A stretch of 64,000 bases of DNA from Cheiracanthium punctorium (GCA_038373885.1 JAWZYV010016579.1:62001-126000); one strand, 5' to 3'; positions 10,014-20,207 are shown, counted from the stretch's first letter. Notes: generated by a model from the sequence alone, not told the origin. Made by a program: numbers and translations.

Positions 10014-12109
10014 TCTCCCCCTTTTGGCAAGCCAGCGTATAGCCAGGGGGATATAGGGATTGATATCCCCCCCGACACTTTGGCATAAATTTAACGTTAG
10101 CTGTTAGACTTTTGTCTTGCAGAAATTTCAATTGTTCGGTGTAATGCAAATCAATCAAATAACGTTTGCCATTATAAAAATGTATTATTGTAATAAAATT
10201 GCTAGTTATAAGCTTTTATACATTCTTATAAGAAAAACGAAAGAACTAACGGAAAACTGTAAGCCTCTAATCGTTAACGACCGCTTTTCGAGATGGTGGA
10301 GTTCTTTGTTTCTTAACACTAAATAAAATACATTCAGGTGTTCTAATTCTAGTCCTATGTTCATATTTATTCTATTCATTAAAAAGTATCTCTCCTCTTT
10401 TAAAAACCTTTTTAATAAAACATAGCTCTAATAAATACACACAAACTCCGCATATCGTGTACTCTTATACAAAATATATCCAAAGAAAAATACTGAAAAG
10501 AAAAATTAATAAATCCCGTTCAAATTTTAACTAAATAGAAATTGTAAAATATTATTTATATACAATTATCATACAAACATGAAACATGTCAATTGAAGAA
10601 ATTCATTATTGAAGAAATTAATTCACAAAATTATACATCAGCTCACATACATAGTTTGTAGGTCTATTCAGGGACGTAGAAAGTAGGGGAGCTGGGGGAG
10701 CTGTGGCTGAAATATTTCCCTGAAATATTTTAAACGGGCTCAGTACACCCGTGAGAAATTCTCCCATGTTTATGGTACATTGTTTACCTCAAACCTGATT
10801 TCAAAAATATAGTCTACTTTTTCTAGGAAATTCACACAATATACCGCAAAGAGTCAAAAGCCAAGAGCCAAAAGAGCAGCTCTCCATATGTATTGGATAC
10901 TTATCTAAATATTTATTTTTCGCATAGTTGGTAAAAAATAAGAAAAATTACTCAGCCTGGACACTCCGACTTGCCTAACTATACAGTCATATTTTGAAAG
11001 ATTTATTACACCGAACGTTTAAATTCATGTACTAAATAAAGCTCTTTTTTTTCGGGGGGGGGGGGGGAGGGAGAGATAAAGGAGATAAAGGTGATTTAAA
11101 ACGGGGACTGTTTTGAAGAGAACTCTTCCCCAGTGGTCTTTAAAAAGGAAGATAATAAACAAGTAGTCTTATGTTTTTCAAGTAGTTTATTCTAGCTATC
11201 GCACTTTAAAATAGAATTAATAAAAGAATAACTGTAAATTTAAAAATTACTCTCCATGACAACAATTAAAGACATTATTTAAATAATGGTATCTCTTGTA
11301 AAAGTAATATTTTATCACATTATTCACGCAATTTTAATTTTCCTATTAAAATTCTTTAAAACTTTAATGTTTAAAAATTTTTTACTCAGAAAAAACTGAA
11401 ATTAATTTAAAAAAACTTTTACTTTTTAATATATCTGCTGCAAGTACAAAACATGCGTTCACTATTTCAAGTTTTGTAAAAAAAATAAATGCAATAGTTG
11501 ATTCTTCAATTGACAGGAAAAAAAAATTTCAATAGGCTAATTATGAACTTATTGATTCATCATGTATGATTTATTTAAAAAACAATGAAAGAAAAGGAAA
11601 TTAAAAAAATGTGTGAATGTCGTCTTGTGAGTCGATTGTGTAAAGTCTCAAAATCCTTATTTGTTATATTACCTCGATCCTTCATTACCTAAGAAATTGT
11701 TAAAATAAATAAACAGCTCTTCATATATTTTAGCATAATATGTGTTTAAAAAGTAATAATATTTGACACAAACTGGAATTCAAAAAAAGGTAATTTAATG
11801 TATTTTTTATCATTGACTACATTGTAGTTGCCAGTAATAATAAGCTTATGATATAGTTTTAAATAATCTTTATAAGTTGGATCAATACATCTTGTATACA
11901 TGCAAGTACGATTGTCTATGTTTAGAAAATTCTTGGCTAATTATAAATAAAAACCACTTCAACCATCTGCTAGATTATACTTGAAAGATCTTTTTATATT
12001 AAGATTTTTACTGATAATAAATTATGAACCACGTCTGTGTGATTCCACCTCCTCTGTTGTGTAAAGTTATTTTGAAATTTAATCAAGTAAAGTTTACCTC
12101 TTTGTTAAT
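10014..12109. other. AT-rich native part of the 5.9 kb hAT-type element
   Basis: No protein similarity is recognised. Two possible further TE ends are visible: cagcgtatagccaggggga at 10033 and cagggacgtagaaagtaggg near 10670, both hAT-like starts without identified partners. A G-run of about 15 lies at 11056. Confidence 0.45.
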
Positions 12110-12304
12110 TTAGAGCCCCATATCAAGAGGATGAGCTTGAGATTCAGCACCCTCAAAGGTTTCTTTCGGTGCAACAGATTTTTCACCGGGTCCGGGCCCG
12201 TCGATACTATCAGCAGTCTTTGATGCTGCACGATCACCATCATCGGCTTTAATTTTTCTTCTCGAAGAAAGATAAAATCGTTTCACTTTGGGTTTTCTTT
12301 CTTT
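12110..12304 (-). CDS. Possible gene-derived terminal exon inside the hAT-type element
   Basis: The minus strand is open for 63 codons ending in TAA at 12110-12112, with no internal ATG near its start. The peptide has a basic front (KERKPKVKRF, SSRRKIKADD) and an acidic, Pro/Gly-containing tail ending AHPLDMGL. Base composition is clearly richer in G and C than the flanks. Immediately upstream, another frame reads SYDDEFVQFKKKENPK before a stop, so a one-base shift may separate two parts of the same protein, or an intron end (gtccag near 12310) may lie there. No family is recognised. It could be a captured host exon or chance; nothing proves expression. Confidence 0.3.
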   Translation of the reverse strand, partial: KERKPKVKRFYLSSRRKIKADDGDRAASKTADSIDGPGPGEKSVAPKETFEGAESQAHPLDMGL

Positions 12305-12394
12305 TTAAACTGGACGAATTCATCATCGTAAGAAACAAAGAACAAGAACCCAAAACTTAAACTTCAGCTTACAAATTAAAGGCATCCAACTTAA

Positions 12395-13068
12395 GTGAAT
12401 TCACTGAACCATTCGAAATTCAGTTATACCACACCTAAGCTCCCAGCAGACCCTCTTTTTTATTATTTGTTGTGTGTGTGTGCGGTGTATATTCACTATT
12501 TGAATACTGTGGCTTGTTTATCTCAAGAAAAGAAGAGTGGTGTGCTTGAAGACTACAATATAGGCAATATATTTTCCGCTTTCCTTCATGACAATTTTGT
12601 TATCAGCTAATTGTAGCATGAATAGATTCTTTCTGAGGATATTCCGTTCCTTTGAGCTACAAGGGTGCGAATTACTCCCCTTTACATTGTCCGATTCGTC
12701 CATCCTAGCCCCATAAATTCCCTATCAGAGACACGACTGGAGATTTATTGCCTAAGGAGTCTCTATGACGGTGCTTGCTGGAAGCCTTTGATGATTTTAT
12801 CTTGCGTCCTCCTTTTCAAGCCAACTATGGATACAAAGTTTAAAAAGATTTTTTTTTAAAGAAAAGACACTTTTTAGAGAATAAATTTGGAAAAAAAAAG
12901 AAGCAAAAGAGAAAAAATGGGCCCTTTTTACGGAAAAAAAATGGGCCCCTTAAATTGGTGGCCCATGGGCCCCACTCGCCCTGTAGATAAACGGACCCTG
13001 CTCATAGCGGCCCCTTAGCTCATAGGGGGGGTCCGGACCCCCTGGACCCCCCCCGTCGCTGCGCCACT
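12395..13068. other. Right part of the hAT-type element, no clear gene
   Basis: Several short overlapping frames occur on both strands, but none shows codon structure or a known motif. The terminal 170 bp are G/C-rich and contain repeated gggcccc blocks and the palindromic gggggggtccggaccccc, consistent with a subterminal region. Confidence 0.45.
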
Positions 13069-13094
13069 GTTGACATATGATACTATATATACCC

Positions 13095-13256
13095 CAGGGG
13101 TTGCGCTGGCTCTTTTTAACATTTCGCCAAATTAGATTTTTCCGGACATCATTAAGAAAAGCAATTGTCAATATTTTCGCCCAAACGTATTTTCTTTCGC
13201 CAAACTAATTTTATTTTCGCAATTTGCAACGTTGGCGATCGACAGTGCGACCCCTG
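13095..13256. mobile_element. 162 bp MITE with CAGGGGTTGCGC ends
   Basis: The left end caggggttgcgctggc pairs with the right end, read on the minus strand as caggggtcgcactgtc. The 7 bp tataccc is present immediately left (13088-13094) and right (13257-13263). The interior repeats the word tttcgccaaa several times. The CAG-type termini suggest a hAT origin, although the duplication is seven rather than eight bases. Confidence 0.7.
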
Positions 13257-13535
13257 TATACCCATTCTTTGCTATAACTTTGTTTATAAGTTATGCTGTG
13301 CCAGTGATCATTTATCGAAAATAATCCTCACAAAAGTAATCGAAGTATGCTCATACCACCGTCTGCGTCTACCACTTAACCGCAAAGCGGGCGCGCGCTG
13401 ATGGCTGATAACGAAGAACAAACACCACGTGACGTGAGACGCACAAGTCACAGGAGAAAGACCTACTCCCTAGTAAACGATTCTCCCATTCGCTCTACTC
13501 TATGACGTCATGACTGGGTAAACCAATTAAGAAAT
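13257..13535. other. GC-richer flank of the P-like element
   Basis: It contains gcgggcgcgcgctgatggc at about 13386, reminiscent of the inner part of the P-like terminal repeat, and a tgacgtca palindrome at 13503-13510. No convincing gene. It could be an older, decayed P-like end or regulatory DNA of the invaded locus. Confidence 0.35.
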
Positions 13536-13572
13536 CACAGCCCTCTATAGTAATAGGCCAGCGCGCTGATTC
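13536..13572 (+). repeat. Left terminal inverted repeat of the P-like element
   Basis: The 37 bp match the inverse of 16919-16955 except at position 12 (A here, C there). The outermost bases are CACAG. Beyond 37 bp the two ends diverge, apart from a short shared gaaggc block about 25-35 bp further in. Confidence 0.9.
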
Positions 13573-13765
13573 AAAATGGTGGCGACTGAAGGCAGAATTT
13601 CCCACAGAGGAAAGTGGAGGGAGCAACCGACGCACTTAGCGTTTCCAGAAACTTTCCGCCACGGAACTATTTTCTTTTGATTGGAGCCCAGAAGATTAGC
13701 GGGAAGCCCTTGTTATTGTATGGTGATAGAGCTTTGTTTTACTAAAACTTTGTTTTAAAATAGAG

Positions 13766-13836
13766 ATGGTAGCCTGTTGTGTTACTGATTGCACTAATAC
13801 GTCAAATGTAAAGAAGCCTAGTGTCACTTTTCACAG
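13766..13836 (+). CDS. Putative THAP-domain first exon, left end
   Basis: An ATG 230 bp inside the left terminus opens MVACCVTDCTNTSNVKKPSV followed by TFHR. This is the beginning of a THAP C2CH finger: C-x4-C near residue 4-9, then the conserved short loop and F-H/R that precedes F-P. The frame runs into cacag|gttaaa, a plausible 5' splice site, and stops seven codons later if unspliced. THAP exon 1 ending at this point is typical of P-like transposase and THAP genes. No continuing exon was identified, so it may be a remnant. The call rests on 24 residues and the context. Confidence 0.5.
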
Positions 13837-13859
13837 GTTAAATAATTATTTTTAATATA

Positions 13860-15900
13860 CTTTCATCAGGACTAGCATTTTTTTTTTTTTTTCACATACT
13901 ACAGTTGAGCCTGTATGGCAGATGTAATGTTCATGTATCTGGAATGTCAAAAAAAATTATTTCGATTGTATAAACGGTTGTAAAATTCTTTGATATTCTT
14001 ACATAATGTATTATAAACGTTGAAAAATGAAAATCGGCCTTTTAAATTTATAAAGTATGGTTTGTTTAATTGTGTTTTCAGTTTCTGTTTGTATTGCTTT
14101 GATCCGTGTATTTTGATTAATAATTTTGGTTAATTGCGAAGTAATGAAGAAAAGGAACATTTATCTGTACCGTTTATGGTTTAATTGCAAACTTAGAACT
14201 ATGTGCATCCTAAATTATTTTTTTAATTTGTATTATTATACAATATAACAACTGATTGTCTTGCAATGATTGCATATTTTATTTGTTTATATTTGAAAGC
14301 TAATGTAATTCAAATGTTAAGAAATATTATTTGTAATATGATATAAATTTCAACTAACCGCCACAAAATATCATTAATCCGTCTCCGAATTGAAAATACG
14401 AAAACGAAACTAACACCTGCGATATTAAATATACGTGAAAAACATATTATCTTTAAAAGAAAATTGTTCAGTTGCATGCTGTACGTTCTTTTGAGTTCCG
14501 TTATTTTTAATTCTACTTTCGTTGTCGTTTCTCAATCGTTTTTCGTAAAGAAGAAAGTTCAATATAGTCATTCAATCGCCGAAATCAATGTATCTACATA
14601 GAGTTCGTCTGCTTTTTTTGGTCTCCAATGGTTCCATCTTCCTCTCGCGGAGGAATACAATTTTGTTACGAATACATTGTATTGGAAGCTTAGAAGAAGC
14701 GCTCTCCACTTTCCTCTATGGAATTTCCCCTTTCCCTTCATGCGACCGCAGTGCACAAACCAGAAAACAAACTTAATATTTTACTAAACAATTAATGATT
14801 ACATGACTGAAAAATTTTACCATCTCTTATATAATGATTTTTACCAATAAAAAAGTTACACCTGAAAGATAATTTATTTTATTTTTGGTATTATAGAGAT
14901 AATATTTTGATAATAGGCCTTCTTTGTAAACAATATGTTATACACCACGAAAGCAATTTACTATTTCATTATATTTTAATTTGAATCATTTTAACTATGT
15001 ATTATTCAGTATTCAATTCATATAATGATTTCCATTAAATTATTCAAAGTTTCGGGGAATAAAGTAATTTACTGTAGCTAAATCATTTTAAATAATAAAA
15101 ATAATAATTATATAGATTCTATTTTCAAGGAGAAAATCTATAAATAAAAATAGCATGGATATACTAAAATGAATCAAAACATATCAATTCAGTAACTTTA
15201 TTTTTAAAATCATATATATACACTCACAAACAATTTGCATCTTATTACAAAAAAGTAAACAATATATATAGATTAACATTTTCACTATTGAAAATTATCT
15301 AACTTCACAGTATTTCCATAAAGGAAGTAACAAAGTAATTTCACCCTTAAATTAATTGATAATTTCTGTTATTTGCACTTGTAAAAGTTACTCGTTCAAC
15401 ATTTTGTAATTACAATCTAGGCTATTTCAATAATTATTTCTTTGTGATTATACTAAAAAATATAAAAAATTTTAACATTTTTGCCCATACACATACACAC
15501 CCATTTATCGTGAGGTAATGGATTGGGAACAGATATGTAAATACGAACAGAAATGGAAATACTTAAGCAATTGGCCAGCGTTAAATTAAAAACATTTATG
15601 AAGGGACAGGGTATCTCTTCAGTAGCATAAATTGGAGTTTAAAAGGGTTAAATCGTTTGAAAATAAACGTTGTTTTTCAAAACACAAGTGTTAAACAAAG
15701 TTTAAAAATGAAGATATAAAAAAAAATTATTTGGGAAAAAAACATCAACTTTAATAAATATATTTTGAGACATTAAATAACTGTCCGGCTGTGATTTTAA
15801 CAAGTTATTCTAATTTTGATATTTTAAGCAATGTTAGAGGTACAGTATCTCTTTTAAAATTTACAGTAACATGAGTTAATAGTATAGTCAGTTACAGTGA
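13860..15900. other. Interior of the P-like element without recognised core
   Basis: AT-rich sequence. Apart from the inverted subterminal-like block at about 14690-14770 I see no transposase motif on either strand. The opposed 62-codon frames at 14568-14776 read through that block and are not supported as genes. The catalytic region of a P transposase would be expected here and appears deleted or too decayed to see. Confidence 0.5.
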
Positions 15901-15949
15901 GTTAATAGTCATTATTATAATATATTTCAAAAGTTAAATCTAAGCTTAC

Positions 15950-16500
15950 CTTAAAAGATATTTCTATTGAGGATATATCCAATACACATAATTTAATTAC
16001 AATTGATTGTTCATCAGTTTTAATATAATTCCATTTGGGATAGTTCATTATGCAGTCACGTATGTACATTTCAGCTTGATGGATATCTTTTATTTTATTT
16101 AGTTCAGTCTCATTAGCGTATGTTATTAAACTTGTATTTAAAGACAGCTGGATATTTTCTTTGTCGTCACGAGTTTTTCTTTTTTTGGGCACTGTGATAT
16201 TTAAATGAGGTGTGGAATCATGAATATATGTTGGAAACGCATCAGGAGTCAAAGCAGGACTGGCTCGGGGAATCTTATGTATATTCCAATCTTTGTCCTT
16301 CCAAATATCTTCTAGAACAATCATCTCACTGGCAAAATGTTTAATGCAAACTCTAGTATTTTTGTGAATTTGAAATTTTGCCGATGAATCCTGTTAATAC
16401 AGAAATTTCTTTGTTCCTCATCGTTCGGGAACCAGAAACAAGTTACGTATGGCGGATCGTAGTTCGATCTGCAATGAGGAACAACACATTTGAAAGGCAT
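15950..16500 (-). pseudogene. THAP-domain exon of P-like transposase, right end, one frameshift
   Basis: From ATG 16500 the minus strand reads MPFKCVVPHC (C-x4-C), then FWFPNDEEQRNFC, then after a one-base shift near 16360 resumes TRVCIKHFASEM (the C-x2-H of the C2CH finger). The AVPTF-like box is PRASPALTPDAFPTY. This is a complete THAP domain in order, followed by a Lys-rich linker, a possible coiled region (NETELNKIKDIHQAEMYIRD) and ISSIEISFK. It ends at a consensus splice donor aag|gtaagc (exon end 15950). The frame also stays open to 15902. THAP domains bind specific DNA and in P elements recognise the transposon ends. The frameshift could be a real mutation or a sequencing error. Confidence 0.75.
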
Positions 16501-16918
16501 AACCTACAAATGAAATAAAAAACATATATTATCGGTAATTTATATTAAACGTTATTATAAGTTAATTAGGTTTTAAATTAATCAAGCTTTTGATTCATAT
16601 TTTAAAACCATTAGTTAATTACTAATACAAAAAAGTAGAGAATGTAAACAAGCTCAACACATTAACATTAAAATTATTTTTTATGTAATAAAATAAATTA
16701 CTTACTATTTGTCTGATTTCTTTCTTTCTTGCACTATTCATCTACACATATGCATCAATACAAGCTATTTTAAGTAAAATAATATTACATTATGTGAGAG
16801 ATAAAATGGATGACTGTTGTTCTTAACTTCCATTTAGAATGAAATCGTGAACGATGGCAGACGAACAGAATAATTTTAAACCTTCCGCCTTCGGTTGGTC
16901 ACGTGATCGTATTCTCAA

Positions 16919-16955
16919 GAATCAGCGCGCTGGCCTATTACTAGAGAGGGCTGTG
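16919..16955 (-). repeat. Right terminal inverted repeat of the P-like element
   Basis: Inverse of 13536-13572 with one mismatch. It is followed directly by the second copy of the duplication taagaaat. Confidence 0.9.
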
Positions 16956-16963
16956 TAAGAAAT

Positions 16964-17875
16964 ACTCGGCGTCGCATGTGGGAAAAGATTTTTTTCTTTG
17001 CCTCAGTGGCAACAAAGAAAAATATTTTGATGCGCATTGTGTCAACATGGATGTGCGATGTGGATCATGGTGCCGATGCTACCACTTAGATCCATATTGA
17101 AAAGGCAAAAAGGCCCTAACATAGAACATCATTTCAATTTAAAACCTAATACATTTCTTTTTAATATCAATTTCACTTTTAAAGAAATATACACAAGTTA
17201 GGAAGAAAATATCCGGAAATGCGTAAAAAAAAGCGCTCTATGCGTAAAAGCGTAAACAGCAGTCGAAATGTGTAAATTTTACGCGTAAAGCGTAAAAGTT
17301 GGCAAGTCTGTACAATGTACTGCCGTAAAAATTATTCTATTTTTTAAATGAATCTACTGACCAGGCCTGGATTGGCTCCTTTGGGGGCTCTCAGCTAGAA
17401 CTTGAAAAAGGGCCCAAACTGAAGTATTTAGAGGGAATAGAATATTAGAATATGTAATTTTTGAAAATGAAGCTTACGTGCCTAAAAACCATATTTAACT
17501 ATTTTAGAACTTTTGTGGCCTCGATTCTTCGGTACCCCTCGATCCTAGGGGTTTCTCGGGTCCTCTGCAATGCCACTGTGTAAAGAGGCAAGATTACTGG
17601 GAAATGAATAACCCCCCTTTATTGAAAATTGTCCCAAAAATGCAACATAATTTAAAATGTATTTAAATACTATTAGTTCACAAGAGCTTTAATCTATTCT
17701 TATAATATTTCGTAAGCTGTAGAATATGCATCACATGTTTTTTTTTTTATAAATAGGTTACAATCATAAAAATTTCAACAGCTTAAGAAAATTGTTGAGT
17801 ATTGAATTGTTTATTTTTTTATTGTGCAATGTCTTATCCTCCTGAATTCTGTATCCATCAATAAACATTTATCTA
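16964..17875. other. Intergenic, with two possible hAT-like ends
   Basis: No gene is seen. The block 17362-17578 starts caggcctggattggctcc and ends in gcaatgccactg (minus strand CAGTGGCATTGC), with C/G-rich subterminal words, so it may be a degenerate hAT MITE. Its flanks do not match, so boundaries are uncertain. Near 17220-17310 the words gcgtaaa and gcgtaaaag recur several times. Confidence 0.4.
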
Positions 17876-19284
17876 CACTGCTGGCCACCCAAATTGCAAC
17901 ACCAAGAAAAACAAGAGATATCACAACAAAATTTATTGTGTAGATAACATGTTGACCAAGTAACAAATGATTAAATTTACAGCATTCTATGAAGCGTGGT
18001 TCCTGCCAAAATCAGTACCCAGAGTAGCCGCCGTTGTTGGAGATCACAGCTGCCACACGCCTCGGCATTGATTCAAAGAGACTTTGAATGTGTTCTTGGG
18101 GTACAGCAGACCAAGCAGCTTCCACACGTTGCCAAAGTTGATCTCGTGTGACAGCTGGGGATGAACTCTGGGTCAGTCGTTGAGCAACCATGGACCACAT
18201 GTTTTCTATCGGCGAAAGATCCGGAGAGCGCGCCGGCCAGGGAAGCAATTCAATCTGGTGATTGACGAAGAACCCTTGGACAATGCGTGCCACGTGTGGC
18301 CGTGCATTATCCTGCTGAAATATGGCTGTTGGCAAGCCCTGAAGGTAAGAAAGGACAACTGGCTCCAACACCTCGGAGATGTAGCGCTGGCTGGTTAAAG
18401 TACCGGCAATGCGTACTAGAGGAGTGCGAGAGAGATATCCGATACCGCCCCATACCATAATACCCGGTGCAGGACCAGTGTGACGGTGCATAATGCAGCT
18501 GTTCAGCATCCTCTCTCCACGGTGTCTCCAGACTCGAATCCGACCGTCGTGGTGTTGCATACAGAAGCGTGACTCGTCAGTAAAGAGAATTTCATTCCAT
18601 TCTGTCGTCCACATCCTTCTTTCATCGCACCATTGGCGGCGGAGACGTCTGTGGTTCCGCGTCAGAGGTAGACAAAGCAACGGACGTCTTGCGGACAGAC
18701 CATTCTGCTGTAAACGACGTCGAATGGTACGCGCAGACACTGGATGATGCGTTACAGACTGAATCTGCTGTGATATGGTTCGTGATGTGACTGAGCGGTC
18801 CGTCACTGCCATGCGTACAATCTGCCTGTCATCACGTGACGTGGTGCACTGAGGTCGATGCGGTCGATCACGTCTGTCCGTCGTACCCTCCTGCACCCAA
18901 CGATCACATATCCGCATCACAGTTGTTTGGTTTCGTCCAATACAACGACCGATTTCCCTGAAAGATAACCCACAATCTCGGTATGCCACTATCCTTCCTC
19001 TGTCAAACTCGGATACTTGATCAAAAGATGATCGTTGTTTCCTACGAGGCATAATTTATCGTTTTTTTGAAAAATAAGCAAGAAAAACACAATTGCTGTA
19101 CTTGAAACCGTCGAAATCTCCAAGCCTTAAATAGCGCTTTGAGGTGGCGCCACAGGCGCGCTTGATGTGCGTCTGCGCTGAAATTCTAATCATTTGCATA
19201 TCTCACCTCAGCTAATGCATGTTGTAAATTTCATATTATTTGCATGCTTCCTTCAGGGTGTTGCATTTACGATGGCCAGCAGTG
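17876..19284 (-). mobile_element. Tc1-like transposon, complete, 1409 bp
   Basis: The termini begin cactgctggcca on both sides and form imperfect inverted repeats (24 of 28 positions). Each end is flanked by TA (17874-17875 and 19285-19286), the duplication of the Tc1/mariner superfamily. The single gene runs on the minus strand with about 230 bp upstream and 136 bp downstream. Matched ends, TA duplication and an unbroken transposase make this the best-preserved element in the window and probably a recent arrival. Confidence 0.95.
18012..19052 (-). CDS. Tc1-like transposase, DD34E, 346 residues
   Basis: Cut-and-paste transposase. The N-terminal 120 residues form the paired-like double helix-turn-helix that binds the inverted repeats (first helix-turn-helix about 12-55: RGRIVAYRDCGLSFREIG; second about 75-118). 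An arginine-rich GRPR-like stretch lies between (RRDRPHRP). The catalytic triad is complete: D159 in FTDESRF, D248 in QQDNARPH and E283 in SPIENMW, with 34 residues between the second D and E. The glycine-rich WGGIG lies at 201-205. Length equals the usual 340-350 residues and there are no stops or shifts. The start is the first ATG and gives the usual MPRRK opening. It lies wholly within the TIR-bounded element. From memory, close relatives are abundant in spider genomes. Confidence 0.95.
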   Translation of the reverse strand: MPRRKQRSSFDQVSEFDRGRIVAYRDCGLSFREIGRCIGRNQTTVMRICDRWVQEGTTDRRDRPHRPQCTTSRDDRQIVRMAVTDRSVTSRTISQQIQSVTHHPVSARTIRRRLQQNGLSARRPLLCLPLTRNHRRLRRQWCDERRMWTTEWNEILFTDESRFCMQHHDGRIRVWRHRGERMLNSCIMHRHTGPAPGIMVWGGIGYLSRTPLVRIAGTLTSQRYISEVLEPVVLSYLQGLPTAIFQQDNARPHVARIVQGFFVNHQIELLPWPARSPDLSPIENMWSMVAQRLTQSSSPAVTRDQLWQRVEAAWSAVPQEHIQSLFESMPRRVAAVISNNGGYSGY

Positions 19285-19286
19285 TA

Positions 19287-19501
19287 CTTAACTGCAACTG
19301 TGCTCGCGCGCGTATTCTTTTTACTTCTTCTATACTTTTTTTTCCTTCTTGTTGTTACCTTGTTATGTGATGTGCCTGTTTCTTCCGTTCTAATTTAATA
19401 AAGTAAATGTTATGTTAAAATTCTATGCTTACTATGTTTGTGCCATAACTCTTCTAACATTTCTAAAAGGTTATGGACACCAGATGGATTAATTTATTTA
19501 T
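19287..19501. other. Short AT-rich spacer
   Basis: Sequence between the Tc1 element and the Gag remnant. No feature was recognised. Confidence 0.4.
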
Positions 19502-19900
19502 TTGCTGACTTTTACCGTTCATTTCAAAGATGCATCATTCATCCTCAAAATGGCGACTGGAACTTGGCGAATTGAAACACTGAATAAAGATAATTGCAAA
19601 ACATGGAAACATAAAACATGGACTCATAAAATTACGGATGCATCAAGAATAACTTGTAAAAGGTGTAAACGCATCGGGCACTGGGCTAGCGAATGTGAAA
19701 GTGGAAAAAAGAATTATTTTAAACATAAGCCTAACATCCTGGGATTCTTATCCACTCTGGATGACTTGCCAATAGGGTTACCAGGTGAAATTCAGCAACC
19801 CTACTCAACTAAAGCTCTCTCAACAATGTCAAATAACAATCAACTGTCCAATCTCCATTACCTGATCATTTTGTGCATGTTTCTTTTCACACAATTATAA
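19502..19900 (+). pseudogene. Copia-like Gag remnant with intact CCHC zinc knuckle
   Basis: The 132-codon frame contains MATGTWRIETLNKDNCKTWK from about residue 17. This resembles the start of Ty1/copia Gag proteins in arthropods, where an L-N-x-x-N-Y-x-x-W-K motif is common. It then jumps quickly to TCKRCKRIGHWASEC, a perfect C-x2-C-x4-H-x4-C knuckle that binds RNA. A normal Gag has over 150 residues between these parts, so the middle is deleted. The tail has no protease or integrase similarity and ends in a hydrophobic run. No LTRs were found nearby. The frame is still open, so a short chimeric peptide could be made, but nothing shows that it is. Confidence 0.6.
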
Positions 19901-20207
19901 AATAGCTCCTAAGAAAAATCATGTAATAAATATATAAATCTGTTATTTATGTTAATTTATTTGGATATTTACTTGATTAAAAATTAAAATGTTTAAAAAT
20001 GAGTCAAAAATTGTGGAAAAAACTATGACAAAGACTCTGCCTGTCATGTGATGAAAATAATATCAGACCCAACATACTTAAGGGTACAAAAAAAAAAAAA
20101 ACACTCAAAATACTGGTGCTAAATGATAAAATAAATAAAAAATTTGTGAAAAAAGCACACATAAAATGTTACTTATAAGAAGTTATGATCATTTTGACAA
20201 AAAAATT
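19901..20207. other. AT-rich, A-run containing spacer
   Basis: No gene is visible. A 14-base A-run lies at about 20088. Confidence 0.4.

Larger units (their letters stand above)
7175..13069. mobile_element. 5.9 kb hAT-type element with 8 bp target duplication
   Basis: The left end is cagtagcgcagccag and the right end, read on the minus strand, is cagtggcgcagcgac. The flanks are identical 8-mers, ttgacata, at 7167-7174 and 13070-13077. Both ends continue into G-rich tracts (ggggggtcc). About 2.5 kb of it is a second hAT-type insertion (7481-10013), leaving about 3.4 kb native sequence. I recognise no transposase in it, so it is probably non-autonomous. It contains a 63-codon open stretch at 12110-12304 that looks gene-derived. 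The end-to-end link rests on matched termini and the duplication; an accidental match of eight bases is unlikely but possible. Confidence 0.75.
13536..16955. mobile_element. P-superfamily-like DNA transposon, 3420 bp
   Basis: The 37 bp terminal inverted repeats begin cacagccctct and run through taataggccagcgcgctgat with one mismatch. The flanks are a perfect 8 bp duplication, taagaaat, at 13528-13535 and 16956-16963. An 8 bp duplication plus THAP-domain coding at an element end is the combination known for P elements. THAP-coding segments lie near both ends and point inward: 13766-13836 on + and 16500-15950 on -. The P transposase catalytic core was not found, so it looks non-autonomous. A segment at about 14690-14770 repeats the left subterminal word gaggaaagtgga in inverse orientation, hinting at a rearranged or composite element. 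Confidence 0.85.

Noticed and set aside
18180..18747. Plus-strand frames of 72 and 84 codons
   Set aside because: Antisense shadows of the Tc1 transposase.
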